Assembly: GCA_029262875.1 (NCBI GenBank)
Contig: JAJCYO010000147.1
Coordinates: 1-64,000 of the forward strand
Reading direction: 5' to 3'
DNA from: Flavobacteriales bacterium
Lineage (GTDB): Bacteria; Bacteroidota; Bacteroidia; Flavobacteriales_E; Vicingaceae
DNA: 64,000 nucleotides
Shown here piece by piece: positions 42,500 through 51,041 of this stretch; positions within the stretch are counted from its first letter, which is position 1, and each line of letters starts with the position of its first letter. Made by a program: the position numbers and the translations under genes. The notes under the pieces are model-generated. The model saw only the letters and a list, made by a program, of their open reading frames with translations. It searched no databases and had not been told where the DNA came from.

Positions 42500-43528
42500 A
42501 TGAGTAGAAAGAGAATAAACGGACACGGGCATATTCTTCCAGAGCCTCATCAAATTCCAACGTTTATGAAAGACAAGAAATTGTTTTGGATAGATGATGA
42601 TAAGAAGTTTATGCGACAAGGTGATTGGTCTCGACCAATAACTGATCCCAGTTTTTTCTTGGCAGAAAAGTTAGCATGGATGGATAAATACAATATCGAT
42701 CATGGCGTGATGCTTAATCTCTCTCAAATTTATTGTAATGGCTGGAAGCAACAAGATGCTACAGATGCTATACAATGGCAGAACGATTTTAATGCTTCCG
42801 TCCAACATGGACATCCTGATAAATTTACAAGCGGATTTGTAGTTCAGCCTTTGTACATGGATGATGCGTTGGCAGAAATTGAACGTTGTGTAACCCAATT
42901 AAACTTAAAATTACTTTGTCTTCCAACTCATTTTTTAAACTCAAATAATGAGTGGACATCTATAGCTGACAAATCAGTTTTCCCGATTTATGAATTGGCA
43001 AATAAATATAACCTGGCGATAGAGATTCATCCTTATGATGGAGAAAAGATGGTTAATTTAAAAGATCAATATTGGCGATTTCATTTGGTATGGATGATGG
43101 CACAATGTGCAGATACCTTACACCTTTATACACTAAATGACATTCCTAATAAATATGAAAACATTAGAACATGTTTCGCACATGGATGCATGCTTGGAAT
43201 TGCTAATTATGGGAGAAGACTACAAGGGTATGATGGGAGACCAGATTTGTTTGAAGGAACTGAAAACCCAAGAGCTTCTTTAGGCCATAAAAATTTGTTT
43301 TTCGATACGTTGGTCCATGATTCCTATACACTGGAGCTACTTAAAAGAAGAGTTGGAGTATCTCAAATAGTTGCCGGATTAGATGACCCATATCCACTTG
43401 GAGAAATGGAAGGAGTAGGAAACTCTTTTCCAGGAAGAGTAATTGATTTTGCCGTTGAAGTTGATATTTTAACACAACGAGAAGCTGATGAAATATGGTG
43501 TGATAATGTGTTGAGGTGGTTGGGTTAG
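42500..43528 (+). CDS. nbaD: 2-amino-3-carboxymuconate-6-semialdehyde decarboxylase (ACMSD)
   Basis: 342-aa amidohydrolase-family enzyme that removes CO2 from the product of the preceding dioxygenase, diverting carbon from NAD synthesis (quinolinate) into 2-aminomuconate catabolism. Zn ligand candidates are H9 and H11 (NGHGHILPEPH), H177 (EIHPYDG), H228 (CFAHGC) and D295 (GLDDPYPLG), positions almost identical to those in Pseudomonas ACMSD. Operon with the dioxygenase gene, no intergenic space. Earlier pathway enzymes (kynureninase, kynurenine hydroxylase) are not in this window. Confidence 0.94.
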   Translation: MSRKRINGHGHILPEPHQIPTFMKDKKLFWIDDDKKFMRQGDWSRPITDPSFFLAEKLAWMDKYNIDHGVMLNLSQIYCNGWKQQDATDAIQWQNDFNASVQHGHPDKFTSGFVVQPLYMDDALAEIERCVTQLNLKLLCLPTHFLNSNNEWTSIADKSVFPIYELANKYNLAIEIHPYDGEKMVNLKDQYWRFHLVWMMAQCADTLHLYTLNDIPNKYENIRTCFAHGCMLGIANYGRRLQGYDGRPDLFEGTENPRASLGHKNLFFDTLVHDSYTLELLKRRVGVSQIVAGLDDPYPLGEMEGVGNSFPGRVIDFAVEVDILTQREADEIWCDNVLRWLG

Positions 43529-43571
43529 TTCTGTTAAACACCCAGTCATTCAATTTTAATAATTTTAAGAT

Positions 43572-44489
43572 ATGATAAAAAGGCTATCATTCTTGTTTTT
43601 TGCCGTTTTAGTTCTTCTAAATGTAAGAGCACAGAGCCCTATTGATACTACTCAAAGAGAATATAGGCCTGTTAGATTAGGTTTAGTTGGAGGTGGTGCT
43701 GGAGTATTTTATGCTGGAATATTAACGGGATTAGCAACCGTGTGGTATCAAGATAACCACAGAACAAATTTTCATTTTACCAACGATAATGATGGGTGGA
43801 TGCAAATTGACAAATATGGTCACGCCTATACGACTTATATGTTTGGAAAATTAGGGGTAGAGTCTATGAAGTGGACAGGAGTGAAGCGAAAAAAAGCCAT
43901 TTGGTACGGAGGTGCTTATGGATTTTTCTTTTTGACTTCTGTTGAGGTATTGGATGCACACTATGCAGAATGGGGGTTTTCTCCTATGGATATGGTTGCT
44001 AATGCTTCTGGGAGTTTACTGTTAATAGGTCAAGAATTAGCTTTCAATAAACAAATATTAACTTATAAGTTTTCTTACCATCATACTGATTTAGCACAAT
44101 ATAAACCTAGTGTATTGGGAGATTCTGATTTATCGAGAGTGGTGGCGGATTATAACGGACAAACTTTTTGGTTGTCTTTAAACCTTAGATCAGTATTTAA
44201 ACATCAAGAATTTTTACCAAAATGGTTAAATATTTCTGGTGGATATGGGGCATATGGGATGTTAGCTGGTGTAAATAACCCTAAATATGCTTATGATGGA
44301 ACATTACTCCCTCCTATTGAAAGGTACAGGAGTTACTACTTGTCTTTGGATTTAGATTTGGATAAAATTCAAACAAGATCAAAATTTCTAAAGTCAACCT
44401 TTTTCTTTTTAAACCTGATTAAATTTCCGCTACCAACAATAGAGTTTAACACTTTGGGAGAAACAAAATTTCATCCAATGTTTTTTTAA
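43572..44489 (+). CDS. DUF2279 family exported protein
   Basis: 305-aa protein with signal peptide (about 1-20, ending NVRAQ). The motif WMQIDKYGHAYTTYMFGKLGVESMKWTG and the following VEVLDAHYAEWGFSPMDMVANASGSLL match DUF2279, found in Bacteroidota and Proteobacteria as a presumed envelope protein. Its middle holds two hydrophobic helices (about 32-52, 110-125), while the C-terminal half looks beta-rich, perhaps a small barrel. Function unknown. It ends at a TTAA shared with the convergent GNAT gene. Confidence 0.85.
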   Translation: MIKRLSFLFFAVLVLLNVRAQSPIDTTQREYRPVRLGLVGGGAGVFYAGILTGLATVWYQDNHRTNFHFTNDNDGWMQIDKYGHAYTTYMFGKLGVESMKWTGVKRKKAIWYGGAYGFFFLTSVEVLDAHYAEWGFSPMDMVANASGSLLLIGQELAFNKQILTYKFSYHHTDLAQYKPSVLGDSDLSRVVADYNGQTFWLSLNLRSVFKHQEFLPKWLNISGGYGAYGMLAGVNNPKYAYDGTLLPPIERYRSYYLSLDLDLDKIQTRSKFLKSTFFFLNLIKFPLPTIEFNTLGETKFHPMFF

Positions 44490-44974
44490 ATCTCTTTCTG
44501 ATAAGAAACAACATCAAGTGCTTCTCCAAATTTTTCACCAATATTTTTTAGGTGTCCCACTTTAAAATAATTAGCTTTTTCAAACAATGCAACGCTCGCA
44601 CTATTTCCTTCAGTAATCACAGCTACCAAGTTATTAATCCCATTTTTTTTGGCAATTTTTTCCAGATAGTTTAAGGTAGTTTTTCCGATTCCTTTCCCTA
44701 ACACTCCTTGTTTTAAGTACAACGTTATTTCCGCAGATTTATCATAAGCTTCTTTATACCTGAACTGAGATAGGTAACAAAATCCGCAAACTTCATTGTT
44801 AAATTCAATGTTAAACGATTGGTATTTTACATGGCCTACAGAAACCATTCGTTCTAATTCTTCTTGGGGAACAGCTTCCAAATGAAAAGTAGCAGTAGAG
44901 TTGAGTACATACCAGTTGTATATGTCTAAAGCGGCATGAATGTTCTCTTTTGATATGGGATTAAAGCTGATCAT
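44486..44974 (-). CDS. GNAT N-acetyltransferase (phosphinothricin-acetyltransferase-like)
   Basis: 162-aa cytosolic acetyltransferase. The ORF-track start at 44995 is a TTG; I choose the ATG at 44974 (MISFNPISKENIHAALDIYNWY). The N-terminal NWYVLNSTATFHLE and acetyl-CoA-binding loop VLGKGIGKTTLNYLEKIA, with VAVITEGNSASVALFEKANY, resemble the Pat/Bar-like subfamily. Real substrates of this subfamily are often methionine derivatives or other small amino acids; not resolved here. It has no partner genes and lies in a convergent pair. Confidence 0.88.
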   Translation of the reverse strand: MISFNPISKENIHAALDIYNWYVLNSTATFHLEAVPQEELERMVSVGHVKYQSFNIEFNNEVCGFCYLSQFRYKEAYDKSAEITLYLKQGVLGKGIGKTTLNYLEKIAKKNGINNLVAVITEGNSASVALFEKANYFKVGHLKNIGEKFGEALDVVSYQKEI

Positions 44975-45041
44975 TTCAGATAAACAATAATACAAAATAT
45001 AAACCTATAACTTATATTATTAGAGTGGGTGATTAAGATCA

Positions 45042-45071
45042 TTGCTAAGTATTAAATAATAACTAAATTTG
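45042..45071 (+). promoter_or_regulatory. Candidate promoter for the FG-GAP/UnbV lipoprotein
   Basis: TTG at 45042, 19 bp, then TAAATTTG at 45064-45071, an exact match to the Bacteroidota TTG-N17-23-TAnnTTTG layout. The ATG is 31 bp downstream at 45103. Confidence 0.55.
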
Positions 45072-45102
45072 TGATTCTAGACTAACTACTAGAACACTAA
45101 CT

Positions 45103-48100
45103 ATGCGGATTTTACTTTTAATGTTTATCACAACATTGCTATATGCGTGTGGGGATAAATCAAGCCTTGTCGAAGAAAATAAAGAACACTTATTTACTTC
45201 TCTACAACCCAAAGAATCTAATATCACATTTGCTAATAACATTAGAGAAAGTGATATTGACAATTGGTTCACTTATGAATATTATTACAATGGAGGAGGA
45301 GTTGCCATTGGAGATATTAATAATGATGGCTTAGCAGATATTTATTTTACTGGGAATATGGACGGTGACAAATTGTACTTGAATAAAGGCAACTTGGAGT
45401 TTGAAGACATTACCTCATCTGCTATTAAATTATTTGATGACGGATGGAATACAGGTGTTACCATGGCAGATGTCAATGGCGATGGATATTTAGATATTTA
45501 TGTATGTAGAGCTGGGGTAAATAAAACATCAGCACAAAAAGCTAACCTACTTTATGTTAATAATGGTGATTTAACATTTACAGAACAAGCAGCTGAATTG
45601 GGTTTAGCTGACACGAGTTTGACAACACAGGCTTCCTTTTTTGATTTTGATTTGGATGGAGACCTGGATGTTTATGTTATGAATTTTCCTGATGGGTTTT
45701 TTAGCTTGGATGGGAAGGAAGCCCAATTATTATTCGAAACAAATAGTAACAAATCAGACCATTTCTATGAAAATACAGGAGAAAAATTTGTCAATTCATC
45801 TGTAAAAGTTGGAATAAATAATCATGCATATGGCTTAGGATTAAGTGTTGGAGATTTAAACGATGATGGTTACCCAGATGTGTATGTGGCAAATGATTAT
45901 GAAGAACGAGATTACATGTTTATGAATTACAAGGGGCAGTTTAGAGAGGAGGTTGCGAGTAGAACAAAGCACATTTCTAATTTTGGAATGGGAACTGATA
46001 TAGCAGATTTTAATAATGATGGCTACCTTGATATTATTGAGATGGATATGGCTTTTGCAAGCCATGTTCGTTCTAAAAGAAATATGAAAAGCATGTCTTC
46101 AGATAAATTTTGGGGATTGGTTAAAAGTGGAAACCACTACCAATACATGGTTAATACATTGCAATTAAATAATGGGAATACCACGTTTAGTGAAATTGGC
46201 CAAATGGCTGGGATTGCTAAAACAGATTGGAGTTGGGGTGCTTTATTAGCCGATTTAGACCATGATGGTTATAAAGACATTGCCATAACCAATGGTTATA
46301 GAAGAGACATGAAAGATAGAGATATCATGTCAACTTTAGAAGAACAGTCTAAAGAGAAGGGAGCTCAATTAACCGTAACAGAAGCATATCAATTTATGCC
46401 GGAAACAAAAATTAGCAACTATTTATTTCAGAATAATAAGGACTTAACTTTTAAAAATACTACGGAAGACTGGGGAATTGATGAAGCGATAAATTCTAAT
46501 GGAATCGCTTATGGAGATTTAGACAATGATGGAGATTTGGATTTAGTTATCAATAATATTGATAGAGTAGCTTCTGTTTACATCAACACGAACAATAAGA
46601 ACAATAATTATCTGAGTGTTAAATTAGAAGGAGAAGGGAAAAATCTTTTTGCAGTAGGAGCTAGAGTTAAGATAACAACTGAAAATGGGGAGCAGGTTCA
46701 AGAGCTATTTCCAACCAGAGGCTACCAATCATCTGTAGACTATGTATTGAATTTTGGTATTGGACAATCTGAGAAAATTCAAAAAATTGAAGTGAGATGG
46801 CCAAATCAAAAAATATCTGTTCAAGAAAATGTTGAGGCAAATCAATTAGTTACCATCAATATTAAAGGTGCTAAAGCTGGTAAATTATCCAAAAAGGAGA
46901 CAGATCCTCTATTTGCCTTTGCTGTAAAAAGTATAAAGATTCCTGTTAAGCATCAAGAAAATGATTTCAATGATTTTGACCGTGAAATATTACTGCCTCA
47001 TATGCTTTCACGATTAGGGCCTTGTATTGCGGTAGCAGATATAAATGGAGATGGTTTGGATGATGCTTTTTTTGGAGGAGCAAAAGGTAGTTTAGGGCAG
47101 TTGATTATTCAAAATCCAGATAATACATTTAGTCCATACCCAACACCTTTTAATGCAGATATTAACTGTGAAGATGTTGGTGCTGAATTTTTTGATTGTG
47201 ATGGAGATGGAGACATGGACTTGTATGTTGCGAGTGGAGGGAATGATTGTGAAGTTAATGATAAATCATTACAAGATAGGTTGTACTTAAATGATGGGAA
47301 AGGGAATTTTACTAAATCAAATTCACTACCCAAAATGATAAGTAGTACTAAAGTTGTGAAACCATATGATATTGATAGTGATGGAGACTTAGATTTGTTT
47401 GTAGGAGGCAGATTAACTCCTGGAAAATATCCATTTGCATCAAGAAGTTATATTTTAGAAAATAAGAGTGGAATATTTTCAGATGTGACTGAGGGTTTTT
47501 CAGCAGATTTAATGGAAGTGGGAATGGTAACAGGCGCTGAATTTGTTGATGTAGATAATGACAAAGATGTTGATTTAGTAATGGTTGGAGAATGGATGCC
47601 TCTAACCATTTTTAAAAATGAAGGCGGGAAATACACAAAAGAAACACTTGAAAATACTGAAGGACTATGGTATAGTTTAGCTGTTAGTGATATTGATAAT
47701 GATGGAGACGTAGATTTAGTTGCCGGAAATATGGGCAAAAACTCTAAGTTTAAAGGAAGCATTGAAAAACCATTTAATATCTATTGCAATGATTTTGATA
47801 AGAATGGAACTTATGATATCGTATTAAGTAAATATGAAGGAGATATTCATTACCCTGTTAGAGGAAAAGAATGTACTTCCCAGCAAATGCCATTTATTAA
47901 GGAAAAATTTCCAACGTTTAAAGAGTTCGCTGAGGCCGATATGGAAAACATATATGGAGATGATTTGGAAAAAGCCCTTCATCTTGAAGTAAAAGACCTG
48001 TATTCTTCTATATTTATAAATGATGGAAAAGGGATTTTTAAACAAAACCATTTGCCATATGGAGCTCAACTTTCACCCAATAATTCTATCATTATTGATG

Positions 48101-48369
48101 ACATTAATGGGGATGGAAATTTAGATATCGTAATGGCAGGAAACATGTATGGTGCAGAAATTGAAACTGTAAGATATGATGCAGGAAGAGGTGTTTGTTT
48201 GATAGGTGATGGAAAAGGTAATTTTGTATCTTTGCGACCTGATGAATCTGGGTTTTTTGCCTGGGGAAATATTAAGGATATGGAGAAGATTAAAGTCGGT
48301 GATAAACAAGTATACATACTAAGCGTCAATAATTCTTTTCCAGCAACTTACGAGTTGTTAAAGAAATAA
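45103..48369 (+). CDS. FG-GAP/VCBS-repeat lipoprotein with UnbV (ASPIC) domain
   Basis: 1088-aa predicted surface lipoprotein (signal ending TTLLYACGDK, Cys16). Many calcium-binding-type DxNxDGxxD loops (DINNDGLADIYF, DVNGDGYLDIYV, DLDNDGDLDLVI, DINGDGLDDAFF, DIDSDGDLDLFV) mark FG-GAP/VCBS repeats. They fall into two sets, around 60-490 and 640-1060. Between them at about 500-590 is an ASPIC/UnbV domain (GARVKITTENGEQVQE, VRWPNQKISVQ). Such proteins in Bacteroidota often accompany SusC/SusD systems, but none is in this window. The methyltransferase gene follows with almost no gap. Confidence 0.9.
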   Translation: MRILLLMFITTLLYACGDKSSLVEENKEHLFTSLQPKESNITFANNIRESDIDNWFTYEYYYNGGGVAIGDINNDGLADIYFTGNMDGDKLYLNKGNLEFEDITSSAIKLFDDGWNTGVTMADVNGDGYLDIYVCRAGVNKTSAQKANLLYVNNGDLTFTEQAAELGLADTSLTTQASFFDFDLDGDLDVYVMNFPDGFFSLDGKEAQLLFETNSNKSDHFYENTGEKFVNSSVKVGINNHAYGLGLSVGDLNDDGYPDVYVANDYEERDYMFMNYKGQFREEVASRTKHISNFGMGTDIADFNNDGYLDIIEMDMAFASHVRSKRNMKSMSSDKFWGLVKSGNHYQYMVNTLQLNNGNTTFSEIGQMAGIAKTDWSWGALLADLDHDGYKDIAITNGYRRDMKDRDIMSTLEEQSKEKGAQLTVTEAYQFMPETKISNYLFQNNKDLTFKNTTEDWGIDEAINSNGIAYGDLDNDGDLDLVINNIDRVASVYINTNNKNNNYLSVKLEGEGKNLFAVGARVKITTENGEQVQELFPTRGYQSSVDYVLNFGIGQSEKIQKIEVRWPNQKISVQENVEANQLVTINIKGAKAGKLSKKETDPLFAFAVKSIKIPVKHQENDFNDFDREILLPHMLSRLGPCIAVADINGDGLDDAFFGGAKGSLGQLIIQNPDNTFSPYPTPFNADINCEDVGAEFFDCDGDGDMDLYVASGGNDCEVNDKSLQDRLYLNDGKGNFTKSNSLPKMISSTKVVKPYDIDSDGDLDLFVGGRLTPGKYPFASRSYILENKSGIFSDVTEGFSADLMEVGMVTGAEFVDVDNDKDVDLVMVGEWMPLTIFKNEGGKYTKETLENTEGLWYSLAVSDIDNDGDVDLVAGNMGKNSKFKGSIEKPFNIYCNDFDKNGTYDIVLSKYEGDIHYPVRGKECTSQQMPFIKEKFPTFKEFAEADMENIYGDDLEKALHLEVKDLYSSIFINDGKGIFKQNHLPYGAQLSPNNSIIIDDINGDGNLDIVMAGNMYGAEIETVRYDAGRGVCLIGDGKGNFVSLRPDESGFFAWGNIKDMEKIKVGDKQVYILSVNNSFPATYELLKK

Positions 48370-48372
48370 TTG

Positions 48373-49530
48373 ATGAAGAACCTGCTTCCTTTTTTTGAGA
48401 AATTAGACAAGAGCTATAACGATAATACCTTTGTAAAAATTACACTGAGTAAACCAGCTTATAAAAGCGATGGACTACACAATGTTTACATTCGGTTAAT
48501 TACGCTAAAGGACGAACCTATTTTTTCTTTTACCTACCACTATCAAACCAATGATCAGGTTAAAAACTATACGTTAGAAGAAACCAAAGCAGTATTGTCA
48601 GAATTGCTCAATCAAAAGTTCAGAATAGCAATTTTGTTTACACTGGAAGAGGATTTCACCATTCAGTTTTCTAAAAAGGGAAAAGTGTCGACAAGGCTTG
48701 CTTCTCCGAGTTTTAAAAATAAGCCCCCAGAAACACACGACAACCCTAAAAAGAAAAGGGCTGAGCTGGGTAAATACCTTAATTTGCTGGGGATTACAGA
48801 CGAGAAAGGAGTAGTAATCCCTAAGATGGCAGATAAGTTTAGACAAATCAATAAATATTTAGAGATTATAGAAAACCTGATTAAAAATAATGATTTGTCT
48901 AAGTCTGCAAATATTGTAGATATGGGTTCTGGAAAAGGGTACTTAACTTTTGCATTGTATGATTATTTGGTGAACCAAAGAAAGATGGAGGTTAAGGTAA
49001 CGGGTATTGAACAACGAAAAGAGTTAGTAGATTTTTGCAATAAAACAGCGCAAGATTGTGGGTTTGAAAAGTTACATTTTGAGTGCAATACCATTCAAGA
49101 CTATACCACTAAAAAAATTGACATTTTAATTGCTTTACATGCTTGTGATACTGCTACTGATGATGCATTAAGTAAGGCGATAACAGCTAACGCTAAATTA
49201 ATTATTACGGCTCCTTGTTGTCACAAGCAAATTAGACAACAGTTAAAAGGGGAAGCGCAAGAAAGTCCAATTTTAAAATATGGTATTTTTAAAGAGCGTC
49301 AATACGAAATGGTAACTGATACCATTCGTGCATTGATTTTAGAGAAACACCAATACAATACGAAAGTGTTTGAGTTTATTTCTAATGAACATACACGTAA
49401 AAATGTAATGTTAGTGGGAGAAAAATCGAGCAAAAAAGCCAATAAGGAATTTATTTCAGAAAAAGTTTCATCCCTAAAAGAGGATTACGGCATAAAATAC
49501 CATTATTTGGAAAAACTTCTTGAGGCTTAA
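48373..49530 (+). CDS. SAM-dependent methyltransferase (Methyltransf_32/METTL25-like)
   Basis: 385-aa cytosolic methyltransferase. I use ATG 48373 instead of the TTG at 48370. Residues 1-140 form a separate N-terminal region; the Rossmann domain starts at about 165 with motif I NIVDMGSGKGYLTFALYDYL and continues VTGIEQRKELVDFC. The motif LIITAPCCHKQIRQQL, with the pair CC-H, and LHACDTATDDAL are characteristic of the Methyltransf_32 / METTL25 group. Its substrate is unknown; eukaryotic relatives act on ribosomal protein or RNA, which is no proof here. It starts 4 bp after the lipoprotein stop, an unlikely functional pair. Confidence 0.85.
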   Translation: MKNLLPFFEKLDKSYNDNTFVKITLSKPAYKSDGLHNVYIRLITLKDEPIFSFTYHYQTNDQVKNYTLEETKAVLSELLNQKFRIAILFTLEEDFTIQFSKKGKVSTRLASPSFKNKPPETHDNPKKKRAELGKYLNLLGITDEKGVVIPKMADKFRQINKYLEIIENLIKNNDLSKSANIVDMGSGKGYLTFALYDYLVNQRKMEVKVTGIEQRKELVDFCNKTAQDCGFEKLHFECNTIQDYTTKKIDILIALHACDTATDDALSKAITANAKLIITAPCCHKQIRQQLKGEAQESPILKYGIFKERQYEMVTDTIRALILEKHQYNTKVFEFISNEHTRKNVMLVGEKSSKKANKEFISEKVSSLKEDYGIKYHYLEKLLEA

Positions 49531-50342
49531 TTTAGGCTGTGAATTAACTCAGTATAAAGCATAGTAAGCTGAGGTTCGGCAACAGCAGCTGCAGCCAATA
49601 TATCTGCAATGTCAACAGGAGCTAAATTTTCTGGATCACACTCATCTGTTAGCACAGAAATGGCACAACAGGGAAGCCCCATATGATTGGCAACAATTAC
49701 TTCTGGTACCGTACTCATCCCAACCGCATCTCCACCTAACTTTCGGATCATTCTGTATTCGGCTTTAGTTTCTAAATTGGGGCCAGAAACAGGAACATAA
49801 ACACCTTCGTGTAAATGGATGCTTTTTTCAGCAGCGATTTCTCTTAGTGCAGCATTTAGCTTTTTAGAATAAGCCGAACTCATATCTGGAAATCGTGGGC
49901 CAAAATTGTCAAGGTTTTTACCAATAAGAGGATTATCTGGGTATAAATTAATATGGTCCGTGATTAGCATTAAAGAACTTTTTTTATAGGCTAAATTTAT
50001 GGCGCCAGCAGCATTAGAGATTAATAGGTTTTGTACACCAATTAGTTTCATTACTCGAATAGGAAACGTTATTTCCTTCATGTCATATCCTTCATAATAA
50101 TGAAATCGACCTTGCATTACCAATACTTTTTTGTTGCGAATGGTTCCGTAAATTAATTTCCCATGGTGTGATTCCACTGTTGAGATAGGAAAGTGAGGAA
50201 TACTATCATAATCAATTTCTTTGATAATCTCAATTTCTGAAACCAATCCTCCTAAACCTGTTCCCAAAACAATTCCAACTAAAGGATTTTCCACACCTTC
50301 ATTTTTAAGATAATCTACCGTTTCTTTTAATTGTACTTCCAT
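49527..50342 (-). CDS. punA: Purine-nucleoside phosphorylase, type I
   Basis: 271-aa cytosolic enzyme cleaving purine nucleosides with phosphate to the base and (deoxy)ribose 1-phosphate. Family signatures are GIVLGTGLGGLV (phosphate loop), ESHHGKLIYG, MQGRFHYYEGYDM, LLISNAAGAIN and GDAVGMSTVPEVIVANHMGL. The length suits the trimeric low-molecular-mass class. It is downstream of a small lipoprotein gene but separated by a terminator, so is likely transcribed on its own. It converges on the methyltransferase gene with the TTAA overlap. Confidence 0.95.
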   Translation of the reverse strand: MEVQLKETVDYLKNEGVENPLVGIVLGTGLGGLVSEIEIIKEIDYDSIPHFPISTVESHHGKLIYGTIRNKKVLVMQGRFHYYEGYDMKEITFPIRVMKLIGVQNLLISNAAGAINLAYKKSSLMLITDHINLYPDNPLIGKNLDNFGPRFPDMSSAYSKKLNAALREIAAEKSIHLHEGVYVPVSGPNLETKAEYRMIRKLGGDAVGMSTVPEVIVANHMGLPCCAISVLTDECDPENLAPVDIADILAAAAVAEPQLTMLYTELIHSLN

Positions 50343-50361
50343 GTTTAAATTTTAGCCATTA

Positions 50362-50390
50362 AAAAAGGAGGTATAATATACCTCCTTTTT
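50362..50390 (-). terminator. Intrinsic terminator downstream of the 184-aa lipoprotein
   Basis: 13-bp stem AAAAAGGAGGTAT / ATACCTCCTTTTT with an AAT loop, 19 bp past the lipoprotein stop on the minus strand. Confidence 0.9.
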
Positions 50391-50408
50391 AATAAATATA
50401 TATTCAAG

Positions 50409-50963
50409 TTATTTTATTGTTCTTCCTTTTGCTTTTTTACTTGTGGTCTTGTAATCTTTTACTTTTTTCAATTCAAACTTCAAGTAAGCACTTGCGCCTC
50501 CTGGCATAATGTAGTACACTTTTCCACCAAAGTTGATTTTTCCTTTTCCACTTTTCCATTCAGCACCCATCAAATTGTATCTACCTCTATTGTTTGGGTC
50601 TCCAAAAACCAAATATTGGTCATCAGATTCAAAAAAGCTAATGGCTAATTTATTTCCCTCTAATACTTTAACACAAACACCAGGAGTTTTTCCATCTACC
50701 AGAATGTTGTCTGTTGTGGCAGAACTTGATACTACTAACTTCCCTTCATCATCTAATTCTTGTGAGTTTTCACCTCTTTCACCACGTTGTAAAGTAATAT
50801 CACTTGAAACATAAAATTGCATTTTTTTCAATTTAGCCTCATCTAAATTATATTGTTTTCTTGCTGTGTTTGTAAAAGGCGTAGTACTTTGACAACCACT
50901 TAAGATTGTAATTATACCTAAGCCAAAAATGATTAATGTTTTATTTAAAAATGTTGATTTCAT
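50409..50963 (-). CDS. Lipoprotein of unknown function
   Basis: 184-aa predicted lipoprotein (signal ending ITILSGCQST, Cys24). The mature part begins NTARKQYNLDEAKLKKMQFYVSSDITLQRG and is beta-rich, with a Lys-rich tail (KTTSKKAKGRTIK). The segment YIMPGGASAYLKFELKKV may be a terminal strand. It resembles small outer-membrane-associated lipoproteins of Bacteroidota, but I cannot name a family. It has its own probable promoter within the end of the LuxE-like gene and its own terminator. Confidence 0.78.
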   Translation of the reverse strand: MKSTFLNKTLIIFGLGIITILSGCQSTTPFTNTARKQYNLDEAKLKKMQFYVSSDITLQRGERGENSQELDDEGKLVVSSSATTDNILVDGKTPGVCVKVLEGNKLAISFFESDDQYLVFGDPNNRGRYNLMGAEWKSGKGKINFGGKVYYIMPGGASAYLKFELKKVKDYKTTSKKAKGRTIK

Positions 50964-51008
50964 ATTGTATAGTTTTAAAAACTTCTATTTATCAAAAATT
51001 GTTCCAAA

Positions 51009-51041
51009 CAAAACTATTAATTTTTCTTAACTAATTAACAA
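51009..51041 (-). promoter_or_regulatory. Candidate promoter for the 184-aa lipoprotein
   Basis: On the minus strand TTG at 51041-51039, 22 bp, then TAGTTTTG at 51016-51009. It partly lies within the final codons of the LuxE-like gene, and the lipoprotein ATG (50963) is 46 bp further. Confidence 0.45.

Noticed and set aside
45042-48369. Possible SusC/SusD-type polysaccharide locus near the FG-GAP lipoprotein
   Set aside because: No TonB-dependent receptor or SusD-like gene lies in the window; only the lipoprotein type hints at it.
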